From positions 38,455 to 102,454 of the forward strand of contig JALOAI010000020.1 of NCBI GenBank assembly GCA_023228945.1: a stretch of DNA of 64,000 bases, given 5' to 3'. Below the pieces are notes generated by a model. It ran no database searches, was not told the origin of the DNA, and worked only from the letters and a program-made list of their open reading frames with translations. Shown here one piece after another: positions 41,313 to 50,660 of the stretch. Source of the stretch: Pigmentiphaga sp. Its GTDB lineage: Bacteria; Pseudomonadota; Gammaproteobacteria; Burkholderiales; Burkholderiaceae_B. Within the stretch, counting starts at the first letter, position 1. Each line of letters opens with the position of its first letter. Position numbers and translations under genes: made by a program.

Positions 41313-42845
41313 ATGAAACGATTTCATCTATCGTTGCTGGTTCTGTTGCTGCTGGCCGTCGCCGGCGGCATTTTCCTCTACAAAACCCAGGTCCTGCAGT
41401 TTCCGGTACAGCCCGCCAGCGAGGTGGAAACCTGGACGGTGGAGGCCAGCGTCGACTTCACACCCACCGGCGGCTCGGTGAAGGCCGCCTTGCGGCTGCC
41501 CGACAGTACCCCCGGCTTTGCCATCCTCGACGAAAGCTTTATTTCGCGTGGCTACGGCCTCAGCACCGAAGCCAACGGCGATGGCCGCAAGGCCATCTGG
41601 ACCCAGCGCCGCCCCGGCGACGGCCCGCAAACACTGTATTACCGCCTGCAGGTCGTGCCGGATGGCAACGGCCAGCAGAACGAGGAATACCCCGGCGCCG
41701 CCGACCGGCCCGACTTCGACCCGCCGCTGGCCGCGGCCGCCGACGCCCTGCTCGAGAGCGTGCGCAGCCGCTCGGCCGATATCGACTCCTTCAGCACTCT
41801 ACTGGTGCAGGAAGTGAACCGCAGCGAGCCCAACGAGAACGTGGCCGCCTTCCTCACCCGTACCGCCACGCCCCTGGAACGTACACGGCTGATCGTCGAT
41901 CTGCTGGCTGGCGCGCGCATCCCGGCCCGGGTGGTCCATGGCTTCAGCCTCGCCGATCGCGGCCAGCGTCAGGAGGCCATCCCATGGCTGCAATATCACA
42001 ACACCCGGCAGTGGGTGCCGCTGGATCCCGCCACGGGCGAGCGCGGCTTTCCGCCGAACTTTCTGGTCTGGTGGACCGGTGATGCGCCCTCGCCGCTCGA
42101 GCTCGATCGCGCGCGAGGCGGCAACGTCAGTTGGGCGATCAGCCGCAGCCACCTCGATGCCATGAGCGCGGCCAGCCTGGCCGCCACCCAGCAGCGCTAT
42201 GGTATTCCCGGGCTTTCGCTTCTGGATCTCCCGGTGGAAACCCAGAATACGTATCGCATCCTGCTGCTGCTGCCGCTTGGCGCCCTGCTGATCGTCTTCC
42301 TGCGCAACCTCGTCGGTGTACGCACCTTCGGGACCTTCATGCCGGTCTTGATGGCTCTTTCCTTTCGCGAAACCGAGCTGTTCAACGGCGTGGTCATGTT
42401 CACGCTGGTGGTCGCCCTGGGCCTGGCGCTGCGCTTCTATCTCGAGCACCTCAAGCTGTTGCTCGTGCCGCGGCTGGCGGCGGTGGTCACCATCGTCGTG
42501 GCCCTGATGGCCGCGCTCACGGTGCTGTCGCATCAGCTTGGCATCCAGGCGGGGCTGTCGCTGGGCTTGTTCCCGATCGTGGTACTGGCCATGACCATCG
42601 AGCGCATGTCCATCGTCTGGGAGGAACACGGCGCGGCCGACGCCATCCAGCAAGGGCTGGGCAGCCTGGTGGTGGCCGCCGCCTGCTACCTCGTGCTGGT
42701 CAACCGCCAGATCGAGCATTTGTTCTTCGTTTTTCCCGAACTCATTCTGGCGGTGCTCGCCCTGCTGCTGGCCATGGGCCGTTATACCGGGTACCGCGCT
42801 TCGGAATTGATCCGGTTCAGGGCATTTGCAAGAAGCAAGGACTGA
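41313..42845 (+). CDS. Inactive transglutaminase-like protein fused to a seven-helix membrane domain
   Basis: A 510-residue membrane protein. One N-terminal helix (residues 5-20, LSLLVLLLLAVAGGIFLY) is followed by a periplasmic transglutaminase-like region (about 90-260). There, TRLIVDLLAGARIPARVVHGF and YHNTRQWVPLDPATGERG match the core, but no catalytic cysteine is present at the expected place. The C-terminal part (about 310-505) has seven hydrophobic helices, starting ILLLLPLGALLIVFLRNLVGVRTFGTFMPVLMALSF. The architecture is a known companion of RimK-like ATP-grasp ligases. It is separated by 30 bp from the protease gene and by two bases from the ligase. Confidence 0.92.
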   Translation: MKRFHLSLLVLLLLAVAGGIFLYKTQVLQFPVQPASEVETWTVEASVDFTPTGGSVKAALRLPDSTPGFAILDESFISRGYGLSTEANGDGRKAIWTQRRPGDGPQTLYYRLQVVPDGNGQQNEEYPGAADRPDFDPPLAAAADALLESVRSRSADIDSFSTLLVQEVNRSEPNENVAAFLTRTATPLERTRLIVDLLAGARIPARVVHGFSLADRGQRQEAIPWLQYHNTRQWVPLDPATGERGFPPNFLVWWTGDAPSPLELDRARGGNVSWAISRSHLDAMSAASLAATQQRYGIPGLSLLDLPVETQNTYRILLLLPLGALLIVFLRNLVGVRTFGTFMPVLMALSFRETELFNGVVMFTLVVALGLALRFYLEHLKLLLVPRLAAVVTIVVALMAALTVLSHQLGIQAGLSLGLFPIVVLAMTIERMSIVWEEHGAADAIQQGLGSLVVAAACYLVLVNRQIEHLFFVFPELILAVLALLLAMGRYTGYRASELIRFRAFARSKD

Positions 42846-42847
42846 CC

Positions 42848-43843
42848 ATGGCATTCTGGATCTCGCCCGCCGAACTGCGCCGCCGGGGTATCGTCGGCAT
42901 GAACATGCGCAATGGCAGTTATATCGCCGAGCATAATCCGCGCCATCGCTACCCCTTGGTGGACAACAAGCTGATCACCAAGAGCCTGGCCCAGAACGCG
43001 GGAGTGGCGGTGCCCGAGCTGTACGGCGTGGTGCGCACCCATCACGGCATCCGCGAACTGGGCGGACTGCTGGAAGGCCGCGACAGCTTCGTGGTCAAAC
43101 CGGTGCAGGGCAGCGGCGGCAACGGCATCGTGGTGCTCGATGGCCGCTTCGATAATGGCAGCTACCGGCGCGCCAACGGCCGCCGGATGCGGCCCGAAGA
43201 GCTGGAGCACCATGTCAGCAACATTCTCGCCGGCGCATATTCGCTGGGCGGCCAGCCCGACGTGGCGATGATCGAGCAACGCGTGGAGTTCAGCCACGCC
43301 TTCCGCGACATCAGCTACCAGGGCGTGCCCGATATTCGCATCATCGTGTATCGGGGTTGTCCGGCAATGGCCATGGTCCGGCTACCCACCCGGCAATCCG
43401 ATGGCAAAGCCAATCTGCACCAGGGCGCGATTGGCGCGGGCGTGGATCTTGAAACCGGCATCACCACCGAGGGCGTGTGGCTGAACCGGCGAGTGCATCA
43501 ACATCCGGACACCTCGTGCAGCGTGGCGGGCCACGCCATCCCGCATTGGGAGGAGCAACTGAGGCTCGCCGCACGCTGCCACGACCTGACCGGCCTGGGC
43601 TATCTCGGTGTCGATCTGATCCTGGATCGCCAACACGGCCCGCTGCTGCTGGAACTCAACGCCCGCCCGGGCCTGGCGATCCAGATCGCCAACGAAGCGG
43701 GACTGCGCTGGCGGCTGCGGGCCATCGATCGCTGGCTGGAAGCGCACGGCGACGCGACGCCGCCCGCCGAGGTTCGGGCCCGGTGGTTCGCCCGCGCCGG
43801 CCTCGAGACTCTGGCACAGGCCGCCGCCCGCGACGCGGCTTGA
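42848..43843 (+). CDS. Alpha-L-glutamate ligase-like ATP-grasp protein (RimK-type)
   Basis: A 331-residue ATP-grasp enzyme. Visible parts are NGSYIAEHNPRHRYPLVDNKLITKSLAQNAGVAVPELYGV, the ATP-binding DSFVVKPVQGSGGNGIVVL, the Mg-ligand region GYLGVDLILDRQHGPLLLELNARPGLAIQIAN, and a diverged C-terminal tail. It belongs to the alpha-L-glutamate ligase-like family found with the protease and transglutaminase-7TM genes. It likely attaches amino acids to a peptide or protein, with the protease removing them; this idea comes from comparative genomics, not from experiment on this gene. The start is two bases after the preceding stop. Confidence 0.92.
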   Translation: MAFWISPAELRRRGIVGMNMRNGSYIAEHNPRHRYPLVDNKLITKSLAQNAGVAVPELYGVVRTHHGIRELGGLLEGRDSFVVKPVQGSGGNGIVVLDGRFDNGSYRRANGRRMRPEELEHHVSNILAGAYSLGGQPDVAMIEQRVEFSHAFRDISYQGVPDIRIIVYRGCPAMAMVRLPTRQSDGKANLHQGAIGAGVDLETGITTEGVWLNRRVHQHPDTSCSVAGHAIPHWEEQLRLAARCHDLTGLGYLGVDLILDRQHGPLLLELNARPGLAIQIANEAGLRWRLRAIDRWLEAHGDATPPAEVRARWFARAGLETLAQAAARDAA

Positions 43844-43899
43844 CCACCGGACAAGGGATGGGCAGACTGCGTAGCCCATATCCCGATCCGGAGCTTCCC

Positions 43900-44775
43900 A
43901 TGTCCACGCTGCGCCTCGCCCTCGAATGGTTTCTCAATCCCGACCACCTGCCCCTGCTGGCCGCCCGCGAAACCCTGCGTGAAAAGCATGGACTCGAGCT
44001 CGACATCATCGCGCCCGACGACCACTACGACGGCTTTGCCGAACTCGCCGCGGGCAAGGTCGATCTCGTTACCAACGAGCCGCTGCACCTGCTGGAGCGC
44101 CATCCGCATCCCTTGCGATCGCTCGGTACCTTCTTCCATACCGACGGCGGCGTGCTGATCCAGGCCGCCGCGCGCCAGCGCCTGCTCGACGGCGGCGCCA
44201 TCCGTGTCAGCTCACCGGTGTCCAACCCCGTGACCGACGGCCTGTGCCGCAACATCCTGGCCGGCTGGCTGCAAAGCCAGGGTAAAACGCTGCGCGAGGA
44301 CCAGGTCACGGTGTACGAAGGTGGCTTCGGGCACGTCGACAACCTGGCGGCGGGCGCCGACGCCGCCTGGCTGGCCTTCGCCAACATCGAAGGCATCGAC
44401 GCCCGCCAGCGCGGCCTCGACGTCTCGATGATCCGCACCACCGACGGCGGCGTGCCGGGCTTCTCCGCTCTGGAGCTGATTGCCGCGCGCGATGCCACGC
44501 CAGGGCAGCAAGCCAGCGCCGGCCTGCTGGTCGCCACGCTGGACCAAGTGATCCCGGCGCTGCAGGCCGCTCCCGCCGAGGCGCGTGCGCTCTGGTATCG
44601 CGCCAGCGGCGAAGCGTCTTCCGCCGCCACCGACGCCATTATTGACGACACGCTGCGCCGCTTCGTGGCGCCGGTGCGGCCCGATCCGGCCCGTTGGCTG
44701 GCGGTGTGGGAGCATATGTCGGCGCGCGGCGCCGACATCGTCGATCGCGCGGGCTTCGACGCCATCTTCCAATAG
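43900..44775 (+). CDS. THI5/NMT1-like substrate-binding-fold protein without signal peptide
   Basis: A 291-residue protein with the THI5/NitT-type binding fold: TLRLALEWFLNPDHLPLLAARETLREKHGLELDIIAPDDHYDGFAELAAGKVDLVTNEPLHLLER. It lacks any signal peptide, so it is cytoplasmic and not an ABC binding protein; the LEWFxNPDH start resembles pyrimidine-precursor-binding (ThiY/THI5) proteins. No thiamine genes are adjacent. It lies 56 bp after the ATP-grasp gene on the same strand and may belong to that operon. Confidence 0.82.
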   Translation: MSTLRLALEWFLNPDHLPLLAARETLREKHGLELDIIAPDDHYDGFAELAAGKVDLVTNEPLHLLERHPHPLRSLGTFFHTDGGVLIQAAARQRLLDGGAIRVSSPVSNPVTDGLCRNILAGWLQSQGKTLREDQVTVYEGGFGHVDNLAAGADAAWLAFANIEGIDARQRGLDVSMIRTTDGGVPGFSALELIAARDATPGQQASAGLLVATLDQVIPALQAAPAEARALWYRASGEASSAATDAIIDDTLRRFVAPVRPDPARWLAVWEHMSARGADIVDRAGFDAIFQ

Positions 44776-44861
44776 GCCGGAACGGCGCCGGAACGGCGCC
44801 ATCGCCCCGCCACTGGCATGCCGTATCATCGAAACATCATCAACCCGCTGCCCGTCCCGCC

Positions 44862-46277
44862 ATGCTCGATCGCGACTCCACGCTGACCACCGACCAAAAA
44901 GCCCTGAAGATCAATCTCGACAAATACAAGTATGGTTCGATCGTCGAGATCGGCGCGGGCCAGGAAGTGGCCCGCCGCTTCTTCCAGGTGGGCGCGGCCG
45001 CGGGCACCATCGCCAAGACCATGTCGGCCTACGACATGGCGGTCAGCGACGACATCTACGGCCCGGTCGACCGCTACGTCAGCCGGGATCGCCTGCTGCA
45101 GATGCTCGACCGCGAGTTCACCCAAGTGGTCAAGCGCCTGGCTCACGTGCGGCCGCGCAACACTACGTTCTTCGCCTATGCGGCCACCGTCACCGCGCGC
45201 AGTTTCCGGCAAAAGAACGAATGCCATGGCTGGGTCGGCATCCGGCTGCAATTGCATCCCGGCGCCGAGCCCAGCGACGTGATCCTACACGTGCGCATGC
45301 TGGACGAGGACAACCCCGAACAATCCGAAGCGCTGGGCATCCTCGGCGTCAACCTGATCTACGGCGCCTTCTTTCATCACCATCAGCCCGAGTGGGTGAT
45401 CGAAGGTTTGTCCGACGGCCTGGGCTCCGACCGCATCGAGGTCGATCTGATCCATTTCAGCGGCCCGTACTTCGAGGAAGTCGAAAACCGCCTGATGAAC
45501 CTGCACCTGATCCGCAGCTGGCTCACGCGCGCCATCGTCTTCAACCCCGCCGGCGAAGTGGTGGTGCCGCGCGATCTGCTCTATCGCAAGCCGGTGCTGG
45601 TGATGCGCGGCAGCTTCAATCCGGTTACCCGCGTCAATACCGACATGATGTTGGCCGGCCTGCGGCACTACAGCCAGATCTCGGCGGTGGACGAAAACGA
45701 AGTGGTGGCGTTGGCCGAGATCACCATGAACTCGCTGGTGAGCGGCGACAACGTGGATGGCGCCGATTTCCTGGCCCGCATGGATCTGCTGGCCTCGCAG
45801 GGCTATACGGTGATGATCTCGGATTATGTCCGGTTCTTCCGGCTGCGCGCCTATTTGCGCCGCTACACCACCAAGCCCATCGGGCTGGTCTTATCCGTGC
45901 GCGACTTCGCCTTTCTGTTCGACGAGAAGTACTACGAAGGCATGGAGGGCGGCATCCTCGAAGCCTTCGGCAAGCTATTCCCGGACAATACCCATGTCTA
46001 TGTGTACCCGGCGCGCCCCGACCAGGATGACCAGCGGCAGCTGATCACTCTCGACAACGTCCAGGTGCCCGACAACCTGCGCCATCTGCTGGCTCATTTG
46101 GTGTCCAACAAAAAGCTGGTTCCCATCCAGCCGCTGGAAGACCGCCATCTGCACATCGACAGCGCCGAAGTGCTGGCGGCGCTGCGCCGCGGCCGCGGCG
46201 ACTGGGAACAGGACGTTCCCGAGAACGTGGCACAAACGATTATCGACCGGCGCCTGCTGGGCTTCGATACGGCATGA
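44862..46277 (+). CDS. Conserved protein of unknown function with a nucleotidyltransferase-like GSFNPV motif
   Basis: A 471-residue soluble protein that I recognise only as conserved in Bordetella-type genomes, where it is sometimes labelled nicotinate-nucleotide adenylyltransferase. The basis for that label is probably VMRGSFNPVTRVNTDMM at about residue 249, close to the GxFxPxHxGH motif but lacking its second histidine. Other segments, such as KYKYGSIVEIGAGQEVARRFFQVGAAAGTIAKTMSAYDMAVSDDIYG near the start, have no function I can name. Start at ATG 44862. It follows the THI5-like gene by 86 bp. Confidence 0.75.
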   Translation: MLDRDSTLTTDQKALKINLDKYKYGSIVEIGAGQEVARRFFQVGAAAGTIAKTMSAYDMAVSDDIYGPVDRYVSRDRLLQMLDREFTQVVKRLAHVRPRNTTFFAYAATVTARSFRQKNECHGWVGIRLQLHPGAEPSDVILHVRMLDEDNPEQSEALGILGVNLIYGAFFHHHQPEWVIEGLSDGLGSDRIEVDLIHFSGPYFEEVENRLMNLHLIRSWLTRAIVFNPAGEVVVPRDLLYRKPVLVMRGSFNPVTRVNTDMMLAGLRHYSQISAVDENEVVALAEITMNSLVSGDNVDGADFLARMDLLASQGYTVMISDYVRFFRLRAYLRRYTTKPIGLVLSVRDFAFLFDEKYYEGMEGGILEAFGKLFPDNTHVYVYPARPDQDDQRQLITLDNVQVPDNLRHLLAHLVSNKKLVPIQPLEDRHLHIDSAEVLAALRRGRGDWEQDVPENVAQTIIDRRLLGFDTA

Positions 46278-46380
46278 GGCCGGGGCGCCGCGGCGGGATC
46301 CGGCGGCGTGTGCAAACCCACGGCCTATACTCGGATGATCGCAATGTGATGCGAGGGCTGTTTTCGTCTGGAGTGATGTC

Positions 46381-46719
46381 ATGAATGCCTTGCCTCCCTG
46401 TCCCCAGTGCCAATCCGAATTCACCTATCAGGATGCCGGCTTCTACATCTGCCCCGAATGCGCCCACGAATGGTCGGGCGACACCACCACGGCGAGCGAT
46501 GAAGGCCGCGTCTATCGCGATGCCGTGGGCAACGTGTTGCAGGACGGCGATACCGTCACGGTCGTCAAGGATTTGAAACCCAAAGGTTCCTCAAGCCCGA
46601 TCAAAATGGGCACCAGGGTGAAGAACATCCGGCTCGTCGACGCCGATCACGACATCGATTGCAAAATCGAAGGCTTCGGCGCCATGAGCCTGAAGTCGGA
46701 ATTCGTGAGGAAAGTGTGA
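46381..46719 (+). CDS. yjdM: PhnA/YjdM zinc-ribbon protein
   Basis: A 112-residue PhnA-family protein. An N-terminal zinc ribbon has Cys7, Cys10, Cys24 and Cys27 (CPQC..CPEC), and a C-terminal SH3-like domain reads VYRDAVGNVLQDGDTVTVVKDLKPKGSSSPIKMGTRVKNIRLVDADHDIDCKIEGFGAMSLKSEFVRK. The family was named for alkylphosphonate use but its function is not established. It is a single gene here and meets the convergent GGDEF/EAL gene with one base between the stop codons. Confidence 0.95.
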   Translation: MNALPPCPQCQSEFTYQDAGFYICPECAHEWSGDTTTASDEGRVYRDAVGNVLQDGDTVTVVKDLKPKGSSSPIKMGTRVKNIRLVDADHDIDCKIEGFGAMSLKSEFVRKV

Positions 46720-46720
46720 G

Positions 46721-49681
46721 CTAGTGATAGCCATGCGGCGAGACGGGCGCGCCCAGCAGGCTTTCAGCCTCGTCGGCGGCCAGGCCGCCGCGCTCCAGCC
46801 ATTCGCGCACCTGCGGATCCGACACGAAATCGATCGCGCTCTCGGCCGCCAGGATGGCTTCGGGCGTTTGCGGTTGACCCAATAAGTAACCCTGCACGTA
46901 GTCCACGCCCATGCCGACGAGGATCTCGAGCGTGGCCGTGTTTTCCACCCATTCGGCGATGCTGCGCATGCCCAGATTGCGGGCCAATTGCACGATCGCC
47001 TCGAGAATGGCCACATTGGCGGGATGGTGGTGGATCGAGCGCACGAAGGCGCCGTCGACTTTGAGCGCATCGGCCGACAGATCCTTGAGATAGCGGAACG
47101 AGGTGTAGCCCGCGCCGAAGTCGTCCAGCGCGATACGTGGCCCGAACTGGCGCAGTTGCTCGATGAAGCGCTGGCTGTTGTCGAGGTCGTGCAAGGCCAC
47201 GCCTTCGGTCACCTCCAGGCACAGCAGCGGCGCCACGTCGGCATATTGGCCCAGGATGCCCAGCATCTCCTGCAAGAAGGATTCGTCGTTGAGCGACGCG
47301 CCGCTGAGATTGACGCAGACAAAGCGCGTGCGCGGCAGGCTCTCCTGGTGGCGGCGCAACCAGCTCAAGGTGTTGCGCAGCACCCAGCGGTCCACCAGCG
47401 CGACCTTGCCATTGGCTTCGGCGGCCGCGAGCACCTGGCCGGCGGAGATGACTTCGCCGTCCTCGCCGTGCATGCGCACGAGCACCTCGAAATCCAGTGC
47501 CGCCGCAGGATGGCGCAACGATACGATGGGCTGCATGACCAGGAACAGGCGATCGGTGGCGAACGCGCCGCCCAGCGCTTCGATCAGTCTCAGTTCCTGG
47601 GCACGCTCGCGGAAGGCCGCCGACGTCCGCTCGTACGTCACCAGCGGCCCGGGCCGCCGGGCCTTGGCGTCGCGGCAGGCGCGGTCGGCGGTGGAAATGG
47701 CATCGCTGATGCTCAACTGCGGTGCCAGCTCGATCAGACCCACCGACACGTTCACCTGAAAGGCCTGCTCGCGCACGTGGAAGTGGCGACCGGCGATCGC
47801 CTCGATGAGCATGCCGGCGATGTCGGCGGCGGCCTCGAGCGATACGCCGTCGAATACCACGATGAACTCGTCGCCGCCGATGCGCCCCACCCGGTGCGGT
47901 TCGGGCAGCAGGCCGCTGATTCGCCGGCATACTTGCCGCAGCACCTCGTCTCCCGCCTGATGACCATACAAATCGTTGATGAGCTTGAAGCGATCGAGAT
48001 CGAGATAGGCCAACGCCAGGGCACTGCCAGGCGGCCGACGCCGCAAGTGTTCGAGATGGCGCTCAATGCCGCGGCGGTTGAGCACGCCGGTCAGGGAATC
48101 GTTATTGGCCAGGAACTGCAGGCGCTCGGTGAGCTTGCGCCGCTCGGTGATATCTTGCAGCGAACCCTCGATCCAGGGGCCGGCGCGCGCGACCCGTACC
48201 AGATACCAGGCCGCCGCTTCGTCGAAGCGCGAGGTGCGGCCACGGATCTCGATTTCGTCGTCGGCGGTGCCGTCGGCCAGGCGCTGCAAGGTTTGCCAGG
48301 AACCAGGCTCGAAGTAGGCCTCCCAGTGCGTCAGACCTTCCGTTTCGGCGGCGCTGCTCAGTAGAACCCGCAGCGCGCGATTGGAACGCACGAACCGCCC
48401 GTCATCGCCCAGCGTGAACAAGCCAATGGGCGTGACCTGATAGGTGCGTTCCAGCTCGGCCTGCGCCTGTCGCCTGTCACGCCTTTCCTGGCGCACCTGG
48501 TCGGCAAAGGCAAAGGCCGCCAGCACGCTCGCCGCCAGCGCCGCCGTCACACTATTGAACACGCCCATCAGGCTTTTGAAGTCGAGGGCGGCCGCCACCA
48601 CTTCGGATACCGACGCGAACAGCACCAGCCCCAGCGCCGCGCTATACCAGATGACGGTGCGCGAGGGCCGCAGCCACAGGCAACGCAGCATGAACGCGAC
48701 AATGGCCCCCGCGCCCAGCGATACGATGACCCACATGATTGGCAGAAAGCGGCTGAAGGGCAGGAACAACGCCGCGGCCAGGAGGACCAGCCCCAACCGG
48801 CGGCCCAGCGTCACCCAACGCTCTCCCAGGTGGGCGAGATCGTCGCGAAACACTTCGCAGAACAAGGCGTAGGTGACCAGATAGTAGGCCGCAATGGTGA
48901 TCTGCCGAACCGGGTGCATCCAATCGGCGGGGATCACGAAGCCCAGCCATTGAGTATCCCAGCCCGTGGAAATCGCGCCCAGGCGCAGGTTGCCAATCAG
49001 CCAGACCGCCAGCAGCAGATAGCGCTTCTCGCGGTTGATCCAGGCGGTGAGGAGGGCGAACAGCGCCAGCATGACCAGGGCGCCTTCGAACAAGCCGGCC
49101 CCCCAATAGAAACGCAGGCTGGCGGGCGCCAGGCCACTGGTGTGCCAGTACTCGGCTTTGACTTCGGCAGGGCCGCTGTAGGTAACCCGGCACAGTGCGC
49201 CACCGGGCACGGCCGGCGCCGTGAATCCCGCGCGAAAAGGCAGGAGTTCGCCCAGCGTGGACTCGCGATTGGCGCTGCCCAGCCAGTTCAGGCTTGCCGT
49301 TCCCCAGCAATCCAGAGCCTGGGCATGCCGTGACGGCAGGGCGAACACGCCGCCGTTGCCGCCACCATCCGCTTGCAGCGAAATCCAGACCGGCGCCTCC
49401 GAGAGCCGGGTTTCGTAATCCGACACCCAGGAGGCCTGCGCCAGCCGGCCCCTGGCCTCCGCGGGTGTCCAGGGCTCCCCGGCGGCTTCGGTCGCCACGC
49501 GGATCGCCAGGGGCTCGCCCGCCGCGTGCGGTCCCGTCAGGCCATGCGCCGCCAGCGCGATGATGGTGGCCACCGCAAGAACGAATGGCACCGCATACAG
49601 CGACAACCGGCTGGTCAACCAGTCGAGACCCAGTACAAAACGTTTCCCACAGACACGCAGGGAGGCGGGGATCGCTGGCAT
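46721..49681 (-). CDS. Membrane-bound diguanylate cyclase/phosphodiesterase (7TM-PAS-GGDEF-EAL)
   Basis: A protein of about 986 residues. Order: one N-terminal helix (SLYAVPFVLAVATIIALAAHGL), an extracytoplasmic domain, seven membrane helices (about 195-385), a PAS domain (about 405-515), GGDEF (signature RIGGDEFIVVF near residue 604) and EAL (from about 697). The GGDEF loop is intact. The EAL motif reads EVL, with downstream catalytic groups VNLSG, DDFGAGYTSFRYL and KVDGAFVR kept, so both activities are possible. It probably links an extracellular signal to cyclic-di-GMP. The start is uncertain: ATG 49681 is used, GTG 49735 has a better ribosome-binding site (GGGAG). Confidence 0.92.
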   Translation of the reverse strand: MPAIPASLRVCGKRFVLGLDWLTSRLSLYAVPFVLAVATIIALAAHGLTGPHAAGEPLAIRVATEAAGEPWTPAEARGRLAQASWVSDYETRLSEAPVWISLQADGGGNGGVFALPSRHAQALDCWGTASLNWLGSANRESTLGELLPFRAGFTAPAVPGGALCRVTYSGPAEVKAEYWHTSGLAPASLRFYWGAGLFEGALVMLALFALLTAWINREKRYLLLAVWLIGNLRLGAISTGWDTQWLGFVIPADWMHPVRQITIAAYYLVTYALFCEVFRDDLAHLGERWVTLGRRLGLVLLAAALFLPFSRFLPIMWVIVSLGAGAIVAFMLRCLWLRPSRTVIWYSAALGLVLFASVSEVVAAALDFKSLMGVFNSVTAALAASVLAAFAFADQVRQERRDRRQAQAELERTYQVTPIGLFTLGDDGRFVRSNRALRVLLSSAAETEGLTHWEAYFEPGSWQTLQRLADGTADDEIEIRGRTSRFDEAAAWYLVRVARAGPWIEGSLQDITERRKLTERLQFLANNDSLTGVLNRRGIERHLEHLRRRPPGSALALAYLDLDRFKLINDLYGHQAGDEVLRQVCRRISGLLPEPHRVGRIGGDEFIVVFDGVSLEAAADIAGMLIEAIAGRHFHVREQAFQVNVSVGLIELAPQLSISDAISTADRACRDAKARRPGPLVTYERTSAAFRERAQELRLIEALGGAFATDRLFLVMQPIVSLRHPAAALDFEVLVRMHGEDGEVISAGQVLAAAEANGKVALVDRWVLRNTLSWLRRHQESLPRTRFVCVNLSGASLNDESFLQEMLGILGQYADVAPLLCLEVTEGVALHDLDNSQRFIEQLRQFGPRIALDDFGAGYTSFRYLKDLSADALKVDGAFVRSIHHHPANVAILEAIVQLARNLGMRSIAEWVENTATLEILVGMGVDYVQGYLLGQPQTPEAILAAESAIDFVSDPQVREWLERGGLAADEAESLLGAPVSPHGYH

Positions 49682-49780
49682 GGACCGTCTACAAGAGGCC
49701 GCAAGCGCGGCGCGCGGGCGGCAACGACCCGCCACCGATTGCTCCCGGCGATGGCGGGCCCGAATGATCGACGCCGATGC

Positions 49781-50539
49781 TTACCAGGTTGGTGCAGCGG
49801 GGACCGGCAGCTCCGCGCCGCGGCGACCCGTTGCACGAGTACCAGGCCCGACGTCGATCCGAATGTCGGGATGATGTGTACCGAACACGAACTGGAACAG
49901 CGGATGGCCGGCTTCCTGCCAGCGTTTCCGGGCCGTTGCCACCTCGAATGCCAGGACACGATGGGGGATATTACCTGCATGCCGCATGGGGATAAAGCCA
50001 CGCTCGGGAAAGACGTCGTGGAACAGCAGGGCGAGATACTGCCGATCCAGCGGCGAACGGCCGGCGATCGCCATGTAGTCGATCTGCTGCCGTACGCAGT
50101 AGAGGTAGTAGGCCTTGAAGATCGCCGTCTTGGCCAGCCGCCCCGCGCTCCCCGGCATGACGCCCAGCCGCGTGGCTTCCGCCAGGGTGGACTGTTGCAA
50201 ATACTCAGGCAACGTTACCGATTGTTCCAACCATAAGGGTGCATGGATGTTGGTCTGGATCCGCATCGTTCCCAGCGGCTCGCCGTCAAGCTTGGACTCG
50301 GCCAAGAGCACCGCCACGCCGGGAGCGAAGTCGTGGGGCTCGGGCTGATGCAATTGTCTCGCCAGTTCCGGGACGTGGCGTCCGTAGGCCGTCTGGCGCA
50401 AACGTACCGCCTTGCCGAGCGACGACGGATCGTCGACGACTCGAACGGTGAAGGGCAGCCGTTCGACGGGCAGCTTCTGGATGGCGGCGGTCGCGGTAAT
50501 TCCGGACGCGGGTGATGTAACGAAAGCAGCGGTTCGCAT
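49781..50539 (-). CDS. FeeM-like N-acyltransferase (GNAT/autoinducer-synthase fold)
   Basis: A 252-residue protein similar to N-acyl amino acid synthase FeeM and more distantly to acyl-homoserine lactone synthases: VRVVDDPSSLGKAVRLRQTAYGRHVPEL near the N-terminus, AVLLAESKLDGEPLGTMRIQTN (acceptor strand), EATRLGVMPGSAGRLAKTAIFKAYYLYCVRQQIDYMAIAGRSPLDRQYLALLFHDVFPE. FeeM joins an acyl-ACP chain to an amino acid. A GGAGAG ribosome-binding site precedes the ATG. It lies between the cyclic-di-GMP enzyme and the large surface-type protein on the same strand; whether they act together is unknown. Confidence 0.83.
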   Translation of the reverse strand: MRTAAFVTSPASGITATAAIQKLPVERLPFTVRVVDDPSSLGKAVRLRQTAYGRHVPELARQLHQPEPHDFAPGVAVLLAESKLDGEPLGTMRIQTNIHAPLWLEQSVTLPEYLQQSTLAEATRLGVMPGSAGRLAKTAIFKAYYLYCVRQQIDYMAIAGRSPLDRQYLALLFHDVFPERGFIPMRHAGNIPHRVLAFEVATARKRWQEAGHPLFQFVFGTHHPDIRIDVGPGTRATGRRGAELPVPAAPTW

Positions 50540-50615
50540 GGAATCTCTCCAATCAAAGGGTCAATGTCGGCGCCGACTCGGCAAAAAATCCGACATTTGT
50601 AGATTCGCATGCTTG

Positions 50616-50641
50616 GCGCCGGGAAGAAACCTTCCCGGCGC
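50616..50641. terminator. Strong hairpin downstream of the large multidomain gene
   Basis: GCGCCGGGAAG and CTTCCCGGCGC form a perfect 11-bp stem with a four-base loop, starting 19 bases past the stop codon of the minus-strand gene. No T tract follows, so it is terminator-like rather than canonical. Confidence 0.55.
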
Positions 50642-50660
50642 GCGGGGTCGCCTTAACTCA

